DNA of 32,755 nt from a virus, in the IMG/VR virus record IMGVR_UViG_3300047480_000154, positions 1-32,755 of that record; one strand, given 5' to 3'. The notes under the pieces were generated by a model. That model worked only from the letters and a program-made list of their open reading frames with translations. It was not told the DNA's origin and ran no database searches. How positions within the stretch are numbered: the first letter of the stretch is position 1; every line of letters starts with the position of its first letter. Shown here one piece after another: positions 25,263 to 32,064 of the stretch. The position numbers and the translations under genes were made by a program.

Positions 25263-26305
25263 TGGCTATTCAGCGTAAAAAAATTACCGCTGAAGACCTA
25301 AACAAATTGGCATCCGATGTCAATGAATTGTTTGGCGATACCCACGCAGGTGAAGGCCCATCTACTGACCCACAGGTTCAAGATGATATTCGTTGGGGTT
25401 GGGGCGGCGAAAATGTTCAATACGTACAGCCAAAACAAAAGCTAACCGCGGCTTTTACAAACGAGTTAGTTAATCGCATTAACTTGAGCACATATAGAAC
25501 CAACAGTACAGACCAAGAACTTGTTATTGTTTCCCAAGGTGAAAAAGTAACAGCAGAATTTTTTAATACTGCGGCAAGCCTACTCAATTCTGCACGAAAT
25601 TCACGCAACGAAGTTGACCCAGCTTTAACTACACTATCAACGATTCGAACAGTTGTAAGCAATGGCGCTACCTGGAGACACCAATTAGAAAACGTAGTCG
25701 AACTTGACTTTGAAGGGTACGAAAGTGCTCGTCACTTTTTCAACGCAGGCGGCGATATTCGTTTGGCATTTTCAATTGCTGAAGGTTATAACGCCGGCTA
25801 CCACACCTGGCGCGGCATTTTTACAGACCAAGGCACGCTAAGACTAAACGTTGAAACAATGTCTAGCTTGAACAACCGTGGTATCAGCCAGGATGTTGGA
25901 TTTGCTGAACTAGTTCTAGGCGAGCAACTACTATACACCAGTCCATCAGGCGGCGGTGGCGAGTATGGTGGCTATGGAGGCTATGGTGGCTATGGAGGCT
26001 ATGGTGGCTATGGAGGCTATGGTGGCTATGGAGGCTATGGTGGCTATGGAGGCTATGGTGGCTATGGAGGCTATGGTGGTTATGGTGGCTACGCTTCAAG
26101 CAGAGTAAAGATCTATGGCAACATTGAAAACAACCGTTTGCGCCTACGCACTTTACTTGACCACGCTGGTTTAGGTACTAAAGTAACAGGTACAATTACA
26201 ATGGCTGTGTCAGTTTCTCAGCCATCAACAGTAACAGAAAATGGGGTAACGTTGGACCTTCCAACCCCTATTATTTCAGTAACCACACCTTGGCAAGAAA
26301 TCTAA
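25262..26305 (+). CDS. Virion protein with a (Tyr-Gly-Gly)14 repeat
   Basis: This 347-residue protein starts directly on the stop of the fibre gene. The N-terminal third is helical (KKITAEDLNKLASDVNELFG, ... LTAAFTNELVNRINLSTYRT). A beta block, GYESARHFFNAGGDIRLAFS (about 156-175) with TDQGTLRLNVETM, matches a structural-protein family I know from marine T4-like phages. At about 235-277 comes an unbroken run of 14 Tyr-Gly-Gly units. A C-terminal beta domain (SSRVKIYGNIENNRLRLRTL and on) closes the protein, so the repeat is an insert between two folded domains, probably a surface loop or flexible linker. It is likely a tail or adhesin component; the function is unknown. Confidence 0.75.
   Translation: MAIQRKKITAEDLNKLASDVNELFGDTHAGEGPSTDPQVQDDIRWGWGGENVQYVQPKQKLTAAFTNELVNRINLSTYRTNSTDQELVIVSQGEKVTAEFFNTAASLLNSARNSRNEVDPALTTLSTIRTVVSNGATWRHQLENVVELDFEGYESARHFFNAGGDIRLAFSIAEGYNAGYHTWRGIFTDQGTLRLNVETMSSLNNRGISQDVGFAELVLGEQLLYTSPSGGGGEYGGYGGYGGYGGYGGYGGYGGYGGYGGYGGYGGYGGYGGYGGYASSRVKIYGNIENNRLRLRTLLDHAGLGTKVTGTITMAVSVSQPSTVTENGVTLDLPTPIISVTTPWQEI
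25964..26089 (+). repeat. In-frame tandem repeat: 9-bp units, 18-bp period, coding (Tyr-Gly-Gly)14
   Basis: Fourteen units of TATGGTGGC or TATGGAGGC stand head to tail. The first twelve alternate strictly between GGT and GGA as middle codon, giving six near-perfect 18-bp copies (25964-26071). The last two both use GGT, and one ends in GGT instead of GGC. Such regularity points to recent expansion by slippage or unequal recombination; changes by 9 or 18 bases keep the frame. A final TAC (26090) closes the tract. Confidence 0.95.
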
Positions 26306-26322
26306 TTGGTTAAACCAGGATT

Positions 26323-26348
26323 TGTACGTTGGTAAATAACAACGTACA
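26323..26348. repeat. 9-bp perfect inverted repeat around a late promoter element
   Basis: TGTACGTTG (26323-26331) and CAACGTACA (26340-26348) flank the 8-base loop GTAAATAA, which contains the TAAATA element. In read-through RNA it would form a strong 9-bp hairpin. No T-tract follows, so it is not a standard terminator. Confidence 0.8.
26331..26338 (+). promoter_or_regulatory. Late promoter element GGTAAATA in the loop of an inverted repeat
   Basis: TTGGTAAATAAC shares TTGGTAAATA with the gp25 element. It lies in the 61-base gap before the gene at 26367 and would give a leader of about 23 bases with a GGAA at 26359-26362. Confidence 0.55.
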
Positions 26349-26366
26349 TAATAATTCTGGAACCAA

Positions 26367-26711
26367 ATGGATACACGCCTAAATGATGCATTGGCCTTTG
26401 CCAACTATAGACTAACGCTACAAGTTCAGCGTCAAAATATCGAAGCACGAGTAAATGCGGCTTTGATCGTGTCTTACCAAAATGCAATTTTCAAATCAAC
26501 CCAAACATTGATTACGTTTGTTGGACTTAGAGCCATGCGATCAGACAAGTTGTTGGTTGAAGATAACAGCGGCAACGTTATCCATATTGAAAATCCAAAT
26601 GAGTTCCTGACAGAGTTGCTAACAGCGTATGATGCTGCCATGGAGCTAAAGCAACAAGAATTACAAAAATTAAAGTCAGCACGTAGTACTGCTAAAATTG
26701 TAGGGCTGTAA
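26367..26711 (+). CDS. Conserved small T4-like phage protein of unknown function
   Basis: This 114-residue, mostly helical protein starts MDTRLNDALAFANYRLTLQV and ends with a helix, LKQQELQKLKSARSTAKIVG. The arrangement is an N-terminal helix with A-L-x-x-A-N-Y, a middle with VVxDxxGNxIxI-like strands (LLVEDNSGNVIHIENPNEF), and a C-terminal K-L-K-x-x-R-S. It resembles a small protein that in marine T4-like phages also lies just after the fibre genes. No function is known to me. It has its own late element, 28 bases upstream, and is followed one base later by a glycosyltransferase-like gene. Confidence 0.6.
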   Translation: MDTRLNDALAFANYRLTLQVQRQNIEARVNAALIVSYQNAIFKSTQTLITFVGLRAMRSDKLLVEDNSGNVIHIENPNEFLTELLTAYDAAMELKQQELQKLKSARSTAKIVGL

Positions 26712-26712
26712 T

Positions 26713-27591
26713 ATGAGCACCAAGGGCTTTATGATGTTCGCTTACAACAACGAACAGTTGGACTACACTCAGTTGGCCCTTGTTGCGGCGTATGCATGTA
26801 AAAAGTACATGCCTGATATCCCAGTTGTGCTCGTAACCAATCAAGCAAGTTTGGAGCAATGTAAAAATACACACGGCCAAGCAATTATGAATGCTGCCTG
26901 GGACGACATTATCCTAACCAATCCCGAATACGAACGTAATATGCGCTTACATCACGACGGTGCATATCACAGCTTCAACGCACAATTTACAAACACAAAC
27001 AAGCACGACATTTACAATCTAAGTCCATTTGATGAAACTATTTTAATTGACACTGATTACCTATGTGGCAATGACAACTTGTCAAAACTATTTGGTAGCC
27101 AGTATGATGTTGCAATGTATAGAGATGCTCGTAACTTGCAAATGCAAGAGCCATATACTACAGAACGCTGGTTGCACTATGCTGGTATTCGCATGTGGTG
27201 GAGTACTGTAGTTTATTGGCGTAAGAGCGAAGAAGCAGAACACTTCTTTAATGTATGGACCGCAGTTAAAAAGAACTGGGAATACTATCGCTTCTTATAC
27301 AAGTTTCCAGGTACATTGTACCGTACTGACTACTCTGCTAGTATAGCCGCGCACATGGTCAACGGCTGGCAAGATGGTGGCTTCATTGGAGAGATTCCAA
27401 ATTATATGCGCTACCAAGACCAGCGTGATGACATTGTAGAAGTTAAGGGTCCTAACCATTGGGTAATGTTAAGCAACTTGCCTGAAGAATGGAAAAATAT
27501 TGTAGTTGAAGTTCGCGGGGAAGATGTTCACATGATGAATAAGAAAAGTATTCTTCGTAACTACGAAAAGATCATGGAAGAACTAGCATGA
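26713..27591 (+). CDS. Glycosyltransferase-like protein (GT-A fold, GT8-like)
   Basis: The 292-residue protein looks like a nucleotide-sugar transferase. The N-terminal half reads as a Rossmann-like alternation: FMMFAYNNEQLDY, then LVAAYACKKYMPDIPVVLVT (about 22-41). A DTD metal-binding motif is at 113-115 in ETILIDTDYLCGND. Later SPFDETI and GGFIGEIPNYMRY lie where acceptor-site residues usually are, and HWVMLSNLPEEW follows. The enzyme would transfer a sugar to an unknown acceptor, for example a virion protein, DNA base or host glycan. It lies one base after a late small gene and its stop overlaps the next start (ATGA). Confidence 0.7.
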   Translation: MSTKGFMMFAYNNEQLDYTQLALVAAYACKKYMPDIPVVLVTNQASLEQCKNTHGQAIMNAAWDDIILTNPEYERNMRLHHDGAYHSFNAQFTNTNKHDIYNLSPFDETILIDTDYLCGNDNLSKLFGSQYDVAMYRDARNLQMQEPYTTERWLHYAGIRMWWSTVVYWRKSEEAEHFFNVWTAVKKNWEYYRFLYKFPGTLYRTDYSASIAAHMVNGWQDGGFIGEIPNYMRYQDQRDDIVEVKGPNHWVMLSNLPEEWKNIVVEVRGEDVHMMNKKSILRNYEKIMEELA

Positions 27592-28286
27592 CACTACACA
27601 TTATTACGCCACAGGATTACGATGACCATGCTAAAATTACATCAATGGATGCAAAGTTTGTCAATGCCTCTGTTGAAATTAACATTGTCAATGTAGAAAA
27701 AGATCCATATAGTCAGATTAAGCAACTTGCTACTCTTGACTTAAAAGCCGGAGACATTATTTGTCTAGCTGGAACATGCACACGTCAATCAACTGTAGCA
27801 GTTGCTGAACTAGCTGCCGCAAAGAAAATAAATCTCATGCCCGGAACAGGTACAGATCATCGCGGAGTCCCAATCCAGCCACACAAGATAAATGCACGTG
27901 CCGCAATTGAGAAAAATGATATTACAGCTTGGCCCTATTTAATGGTCATTGGCGATCCTGAGTTAGCTAAAAAGAGTTTTGAGATCGTACCTGATTTAGA
28001 TAGCACACTATACTGGCCTAACTATGTACCAGAACCTGATCAAGTACGCATTGAGCATTTGCTTGCTGTAGTAGCCTCAACCGGATTATGGGAAACTCCT
28101 GAATGGTTTAAAATTGTTGATTTGTCTGTGCGAGACTTAGAGCTTGCTCCGGTTATGTATGCAAGTCATATGTGGCATGATTGGATTGCTTTCTATCCTG
28201 CTAACGGAAATTTTAAACTTGAAAATCATTCACAGCTACATCCAGTTTGGTTAGCTGGTAGCACTAAGCCATTGGAATATTGGTAA
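27588..28286 (+). CDS. Unknown protein in the post-fibre cassette
   Basis: I do not recognise this 232-residue protein. The N-terminal half looks like an alpha/beta fold: LHIITPQDYDDH, VEINIVNVEKDPYSQI, and GDIICLAGTCTRQSTVAVAE (about 55-74). The latter could be a small-molecule-binding loop. The C-terminal part is rich in tryptophan (WPYL, YWPNYVPEP, LWETPEWF, HMWHDWIAF). The aromatic content would suit a sugar-related role. It is coupled on both sides (ATGA overlap before it, two-base gap after it), so it probably works with the neighbouring glycosyltransferase-like genes. No membrane segment or signal peptide was seen. Confidence 0.55.
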   Translation: MTLHIITPQDYDDHAKITSMDAKFVNASVEINIVNVEKDPYSQIKQLATLDLKAGDIICLAGTCTRQSTVAVAELAAAKKINLMPGTGTDHRGVPIQPHKINARAAIEKNDITAWPYLMVIGDPELAKKSFEIVPDLDSTLYWPNYVPEPDQVRIEHLLAVVASTGLWETPEWFKIVDLSVRDLELAPVMYASHMWHDWIAFYPANGNFKLENHSQLHPVWLAGSTKPLEYW

Positions 28287-28288
28287 TC

Positions 28289-29263
28289 ATGGCAGAGTTA
28301 AAGTTTGAAGTACGCCGACGAGAAAAGAAACGAGCAGAGTTTTGGTGCGTCAATTACGACGAGCACACAGGCAAGATAAAATCAATTGAGCCTGGTGATC
28401 GTCAAGTTGCTGGTGTGCTTATAGTTAACTATGCCCGTGTTAAGAAAATTCTTGCAGGTGAAAGCAATCAAAACGATTACAGAGTATCCCTCAATGAGAA
28501 TCTTGGCGTACTTGACTTAGTAGACATAAGACGTCCGCTTGAGTATAAAAAGAAACAAGTGTACCGTGGATGGTTATCTGCGGCAGAATCAGAAAGCTAC
28601 GCACCAGCTTCGTTACGTGCGACACTTTTTGCAGACACTGGGCACATTCGATTTGAAGCAAGTCGAGCCTGGACCACAAGAGTAAAAGATGGCTTAGATA
28701 GAAACACAATGTCTGATAGTATTCCGTTTTTTATTAGCGATGCACAAGATCCGCACAACCTATTTGGATATGATTCAATTAACTTAGCTGAAGTTATTGA
28801 ACGTGGATTTTGGGAAAAGCGCCTATGGGCATTTATGGATCATGCCATTATACAAAAAATATTGTATCATGGACAAGAAGTTCGCATCAATATGCAACCA
28901 GTCGCAGATAGCTTTAACTTTGTACGAGCCCAACAGCACTCCGAGTTCTCTGAAATCATTGACGAACGTACAATTCTTAGTAGGACAGGTCCCGGAAAGC
29001 ATCTTAGCGTATATTCTAAGAATGGTTCACTGTGGGTACAAAGTCATTACACAAGGGGCTGTGCAATTGATCAGATAACTGGTAATTTGTCAGTAGCAGT
29101 ATTATCCCAACCTGACCCTGACTTCTTTGTAGCCTGGGCTGAACTACCTGCACTTATGCTACGACAAGAACATCCGTTTGAATTGATTTCAAATTGGCCA
29201 GACCATGTGGTCCCAAGTTTGTTATATAAAGCTAACAACATAGATATCGGAGTACTCCAATGA
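28289..29263 (+). CDS. Unknown protein in the post-fibre cassette
   Basis: I do not recognise this 324-residue protein. The N-terminus is strongly charged (MAELKFEVRRREKKRAEFWC), then comes VNYDEHTGKIKSIEPGDRQV, which reads as a beta-hairpin. A repeated beta style (RATLFADTGHIRFEASRAW, KHLSVYSKNGSLWVQSHY) looks like a structural rather than an enzyme fold. The ATG at 28289 is chosen; an in-frame TTG at 28280 would overlap the previous gene. Its stop overlaps the next start (ATGA). A virion protein or an accessory protein for the adjacent DAD-motif proteins is possible. Confidence 0.55.
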   Translation: MAELKFEVRRREKKRAEFWCVNYDEHTGKIKSIEPGDRQVAGVLIVNYARVKKILAGESNQNDYRVSLNENLGVLDLVDIRRPLEYKKKQVYRGWLSAAESESYAPASLRATLFADTGHIRFEASRAWTTRVKDGLDRNTMSDSIPFFISDAQDPHNLFGYDSINLAEVIERGFWEKRLWAFMDHAIIQKILYHGQEVRINMQPVADSFNFVRAQQHSEFSEIIDERTILSRTGPGKHLSVYSKNGSLWVQSHYTRGCAIDQITGNLSVAVLSQPDPDFFVAWAELPALMLRQEHPFELISNWPDHVVPSLLYKANNIDIGVLQ

Positions 29264-30231
29264 AAACCCCAATTACAGAATTTGACGTAGTGTTTATCAG
29301 CTACGATGAACCAAATGCAGATGAGAATTATGCAGACTTGCTAGAAAAGTGCCCGTGGGCCAAACGCAGTCATGGCGTGTATGGTAGCGATGCTTGCCAT
29401 AAAGCGGCTGCAAAGTTAGCTGAAACAGAACGCTTTATTACAATCGACGCCGATAACAAAGTTCGTCCAGACTTCTTTGAGATGGAGCTAGACTTAACTA
29501 AGTTTGATCGCAGTGACGTACTAAGCTGGAGCGGCAAAAACGTTATCAACGGACTTGTATATGGCAATGGCGGTGTCAAACTTTGGCCCAAAAAAGTTGT
29601 AGAACAAATGCGAACACACGAAGCAGTTGATGGCGGCGCTGGCGCTGTTGATTTTTGTTGGGACATTCACTATCATCAGTTAAACAACATCTACTCTGAT
29701 GTGTATAACAATTCTACTCCATATCAAGCATATCGTGCAGGCTTTCGCGAAGGTGTTAAGTTGGCACTACACGACGGCAAGCCGATGGACTGGAGACAAA
29801 TTGCCGCCCGCAATAACTTTAAAAATCATCGCAGACTGTTAGTTTGGATGAGTGCCGGCCAAGACGTGCAAAATGGATTGTGGGCCATGTACGGTGCTCG
29901 ATTAGGTTGCTATTTGACCAACTTACGTCGAGACTGGGACTACAAATTGGTAGCGGATTTTGAATGGCACAATCAATACTGGAGCGAAACAGTAATGCCA
30001 ATGTTTGCTGGTAACGAAGAAACATGTCCAGTGTCAAAGTACTCGTGGAGTAAAACAGCACTTATGGCTGAAACTGTAAAGTTGGGTAAACTACTACGCC
30101 AAGAATTAAAATTGGATATTGCTGAACTTGATGAAGCTGGTAGCAGATTCTTTAAGGCAAGTTTCTTTAATCCACATCGTTTAGCACCTCATATCAAAGA
30201 AAGTGATGTTGAACAGTTTATCGCTGAGTAA
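29260..30231 (+). CDS. Glycosyltransferase-like DAD-motif protein, paralogue 1 of 3
   Basis: This is the first of three tandem related proteins (323 residues). The N-terminal strand FDVVFISYDEPNADEN (about 8-23) is followed by DACHKAAAKLAE and then FITIDADNKVRPDFF, whose DAD (63-65) resembles the D-x-D metal and nucleotide-sugar site of GT-A glycosyltransferases. Further shared blocks are NGLVYGNGGVKLWP (about 98-111), AVDFCWD and YRAGFREGVKLAL. Similar proteins occur in marine T4-like phages, mostly annotated as hypothetical. A sugar-transfer role is inference from the DAD motif and its context. Overlaps at both ends (ATGA, TAATG) show tight coupling. Confidence 0.65.
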   Translation: MKTPITEFDVVFISYDEPNADENYADLLEKCPWAKRSHGVYGSDACHKAAAKLAETERFITIDADNKVRPDFFEMELDLTKFDRSDVLSWSGKNVINGLVYGNGGVKLWPKKVVEQMRTHEAVDGGAGAVDFCWDIHYHQLNNIYSDVYNNSTPYQAYRAGFREGVKLALHDGKPMDWRQIAARNNFKNHRRLLVWMSAGQDVQNGLWAMYGARLGCYLTNLRRDWDYKLVADFEWHNQYWSETVMPMFAGNEETCPVSKYSWSKTALMAETVKLGKLLRQELKLDIAELDEAGSRFFKASFFNPHRLAPHIKESDVEQFIAE

Positions 30232-31106
30232 TGTTAGATATCTTTTTCATCTCAATGGGCGAAGAAGGCAGCGAAGCCAATTGGCAACGCTTGCTTCAAC
30301 TTGCGCCTACAGCAAAGCGTGTTGATAACGTAAAGGGCATCTACGAAGTACATCGTGCTTGTGCTCAGTTAAGCACTACTAAAAACTTTTATGTAGTTGA
30401 TGCAGACGCATGGGTACTCGACGGATTTAAATTTCATTGGGAACCCGACGCTAAAACATTACACTGGGGAGTTCCTGAAACAGAATGTGTTTTGGTTTGG
30501 CCTAGTCGCAACCCAGTTAACGGGTTAGAGTATGGATATGGCGGCATTAAAATGTTCCCTCAGGCTCCATTTTTAGAAGATAAACAATGGCGCATTGACC
30601 TGTCTACTACTGTTGGTCGCGCAACAGTTAGCAAAGAACAAGTCAGTTGCGAAACACGATTTAATGCTACTCCTGAATCGGCTTGGATTGGTGCATTCCG
30701 TGAATGTGCTAAACTTGCATCATTGAGTATGATTAAAAGTCGTGTACGCAAAGCAGTTGCAACTAAAAATGAAGAATTAAGCAAGCTAGCAGAATATGTC
30801 GCAGAGCAAATAGATTGGGCCCCAGAGAAACGTGCCACGTATCGTCGAGTGCAAAGTGTACTGATTGCTGACCGTTATAGCCACGAATCAAACATTTACT
30901 CTTACTGGGCAGAAATTGAAGAATGTAGTCGTCGCAGATTACATTGGGCCACAGTGGGCTGGGAAGCGCACAATGGAAAATACAGTGTACTAGGAGCACA
31001 AGCCGGATCTCGGTTTGGACTACAGTACAGCGATGATTTGACAATGCTTGATAAAATTAACAACTGGGACTGGTTGCGAGGAGAATTTAAAAATGTCAAT
31101 GTTTAA
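30231..31106 (+). CDS. Glycosyltransferase-like DAD-motif protein, diverged paralogue 2 of 3
   Basis: This 291-residue protein is related to its two neighbours but diverged. The start LDIFFISMGEEGSEANWQRL replaces the D-E-P-N-A motif with G-E-E-G-S-E-A. YVVDADAWVLDGF keeps the DAD (57-59). NGLEYGYGGIKMFP keeps the glycine block with Tyr for Asn. The V-D-F-C-W-D block of the other two is missing (SCETRFNATPESAWIGAFRE stands there). The copy may have changed its substrate or become a partner subunit. It starts on the previous stop (TAATG) and its last 14 bases overlap the third copy. Confidence 0.6.
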   Translation: MLDIFFISMGEEGSEANWQRLLQLAPTAKRVDNVKGIYEVHRACAQLSTTKNFYVVDADAWVLDGFKFHWEPDAKTLHWGVPETECVLVWPSRNPVNGLEYGYGGIKMFPQAPFLEDKQWRIDLSTTVGRATVSKEQVSCETRFNATPESAWIGAFRECAKLASLSMIKSRVRKAVATKNEELSKLAEYVAEQIDWAPEKRATYRRVQSVLIADRYSHESNIYSYWAEIEECSRRRLHWATVGWEAHNGKYSVLGAQAGSRFGLQYSDDLTMLDKINNWDWLRGEFKNVNV

Positions 31107-32064
31107 CGTTAAGCCAAAGAAACAAAATACAAGAACTACCTTTGCAGATATTCCTGTTGTATTTTTAAGTTTTGACGAACCAAATGCTGAGGCACACTGG
31201 GACCTATTGCAACAAGTAGTTCCGCATAAAAGAATTGCTCGTGTGCATGGTGTAAAAGGATTTGACGCTTGCCACAAAGCCGCAGCCGACGCATTTCCAA
31301 TGAGCGATTATGTTATTACAGTTGATGCTGACAATCAAGTTGATCCAAAATTCTTTACTAAGTCTTTGCCCCAAAACATGAACGGGCAAGTTAGTTACAC
31401 CTGGGGTGGTCGTCAAGTCACAAACGGTCTTATGTATGGTAATGGTGGCCTAAAGATGTGGAGTACTGAACACTTGTCTAATATGAAGAGTCACGAGCTT
31501 GCTGATGAAGAACGTGATGCAGTAGACTTTTGCTGGGACTTTCAACGCTACAAAGAACTGCCAGGATGCTGGAGCAACGTACACACAAATGGTAGCCCTT
31601 ATCAAGCATTTCGTGTAGGCTTCCGCGAAGGTGTAAAGCTATCAATGGAGCAAGGCCGTTTACTTGCGTTTGACGAGTGGCCAACTACAATGCATGCCGC
31701 AAACTATCAACGATTGCTAACATGGATGACCATTGGCCGAGATATCGAACACGGTATTTGGAGCGTATATGGCACCAGACTTGCTGTTAAAATGTTGCAG
31801 TACGATAACTTTAACTTTGTAAACATCCGTGATTACGATTGGTTCAAAGATTTCTTTGAGCAACATTGTAATGCTGATCCAGTAAAGGCTGCTAAAGCAC
31901 TTGGAAAGAATATAAGCGATGGGTTAGGCTGGATACTTCCAGACTTTGACGCAGAGCAAAGTGCATTTATTAAGCAAACACAATTGCACCCTGACAAGCC
32001 ATTGACATATGAAGATGTTGAATGGCGTACAAATTTAAGTTTATATGGATGGTTCCGTGGATAA
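31093..32064 (+). CDS. Glycosyltransferase-like DAD-motif protein, paralogue 3 of 3
   Basis: This 323-residue protein is closer to paralogue 1 than to 2. It has VVFLSFDEPNAEAHW (about 22-36), FDACHKAAADAF, VITVDADNQVDPKFF with DAD at 78-80, NGLMYGNGGLKMW, AVDFCWDFQRY and FRVGFREGVKLSM. A basic N-terminal extension of about 18 residues (MSMFNVKPKKQNTRTTF) is absent from the other copies. The start at 31093 is set by AGGAG at 31079-31083, 9 bases upstream; it overlaps the previous gene by 14 bases. An ATG at 31099 is the alternative. The longer frame from 31048 would lack a ribosome site. Confidence 0.65.
   Translation: MSMFNVKPKKQNTRTTFADIPVVFLSFDEPNAEAHWDLLQQVVPHKRIARVHGVKGFDACHKAAADAFPMSDYVITVDADNQVDPKFFTKSLPQNMNGQVSYTWGGRQVTNGLMYGNGGLKMWSTEHLSNMKSHELADEERDAVDFCWDFQRYKELPGCWSNVHTNGSPYQAFRVGFREGVKLSMEQGRLLAFDEWPTTMHAANYQRLLTWMTIGRDIEHGIWSVYGTRLAVKMLQYDNFNFVNIRDYDWFKDFFEQHCNADPVKAAKALGKNISDGLGWILPDFDAEQSAFIKQTQLHPDKPLTYEDVEWRTNLSLYGWFRG

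Noticed and set aside
25964-26089. Regularly spaced repeat as a CRISPR array
   Set aside because: Units are 9 or 18 bases without unique spacers and lie in frame inside a gene.
25884-26099. Minus-strand frame with a His-Ser-Leu repeat
   Set aside because: It is the antisense reading of the Tyr-Gly-Gly repeat; any tandem repeat of this kind gives a repetitive protein in other frames.
26340-26366. Rho-independent terminator after the repeat protein gene
   Set aside because: The 9-bp hairpin at 26323-26348 is not followed by a T-tract and its loop holds a promoter element.
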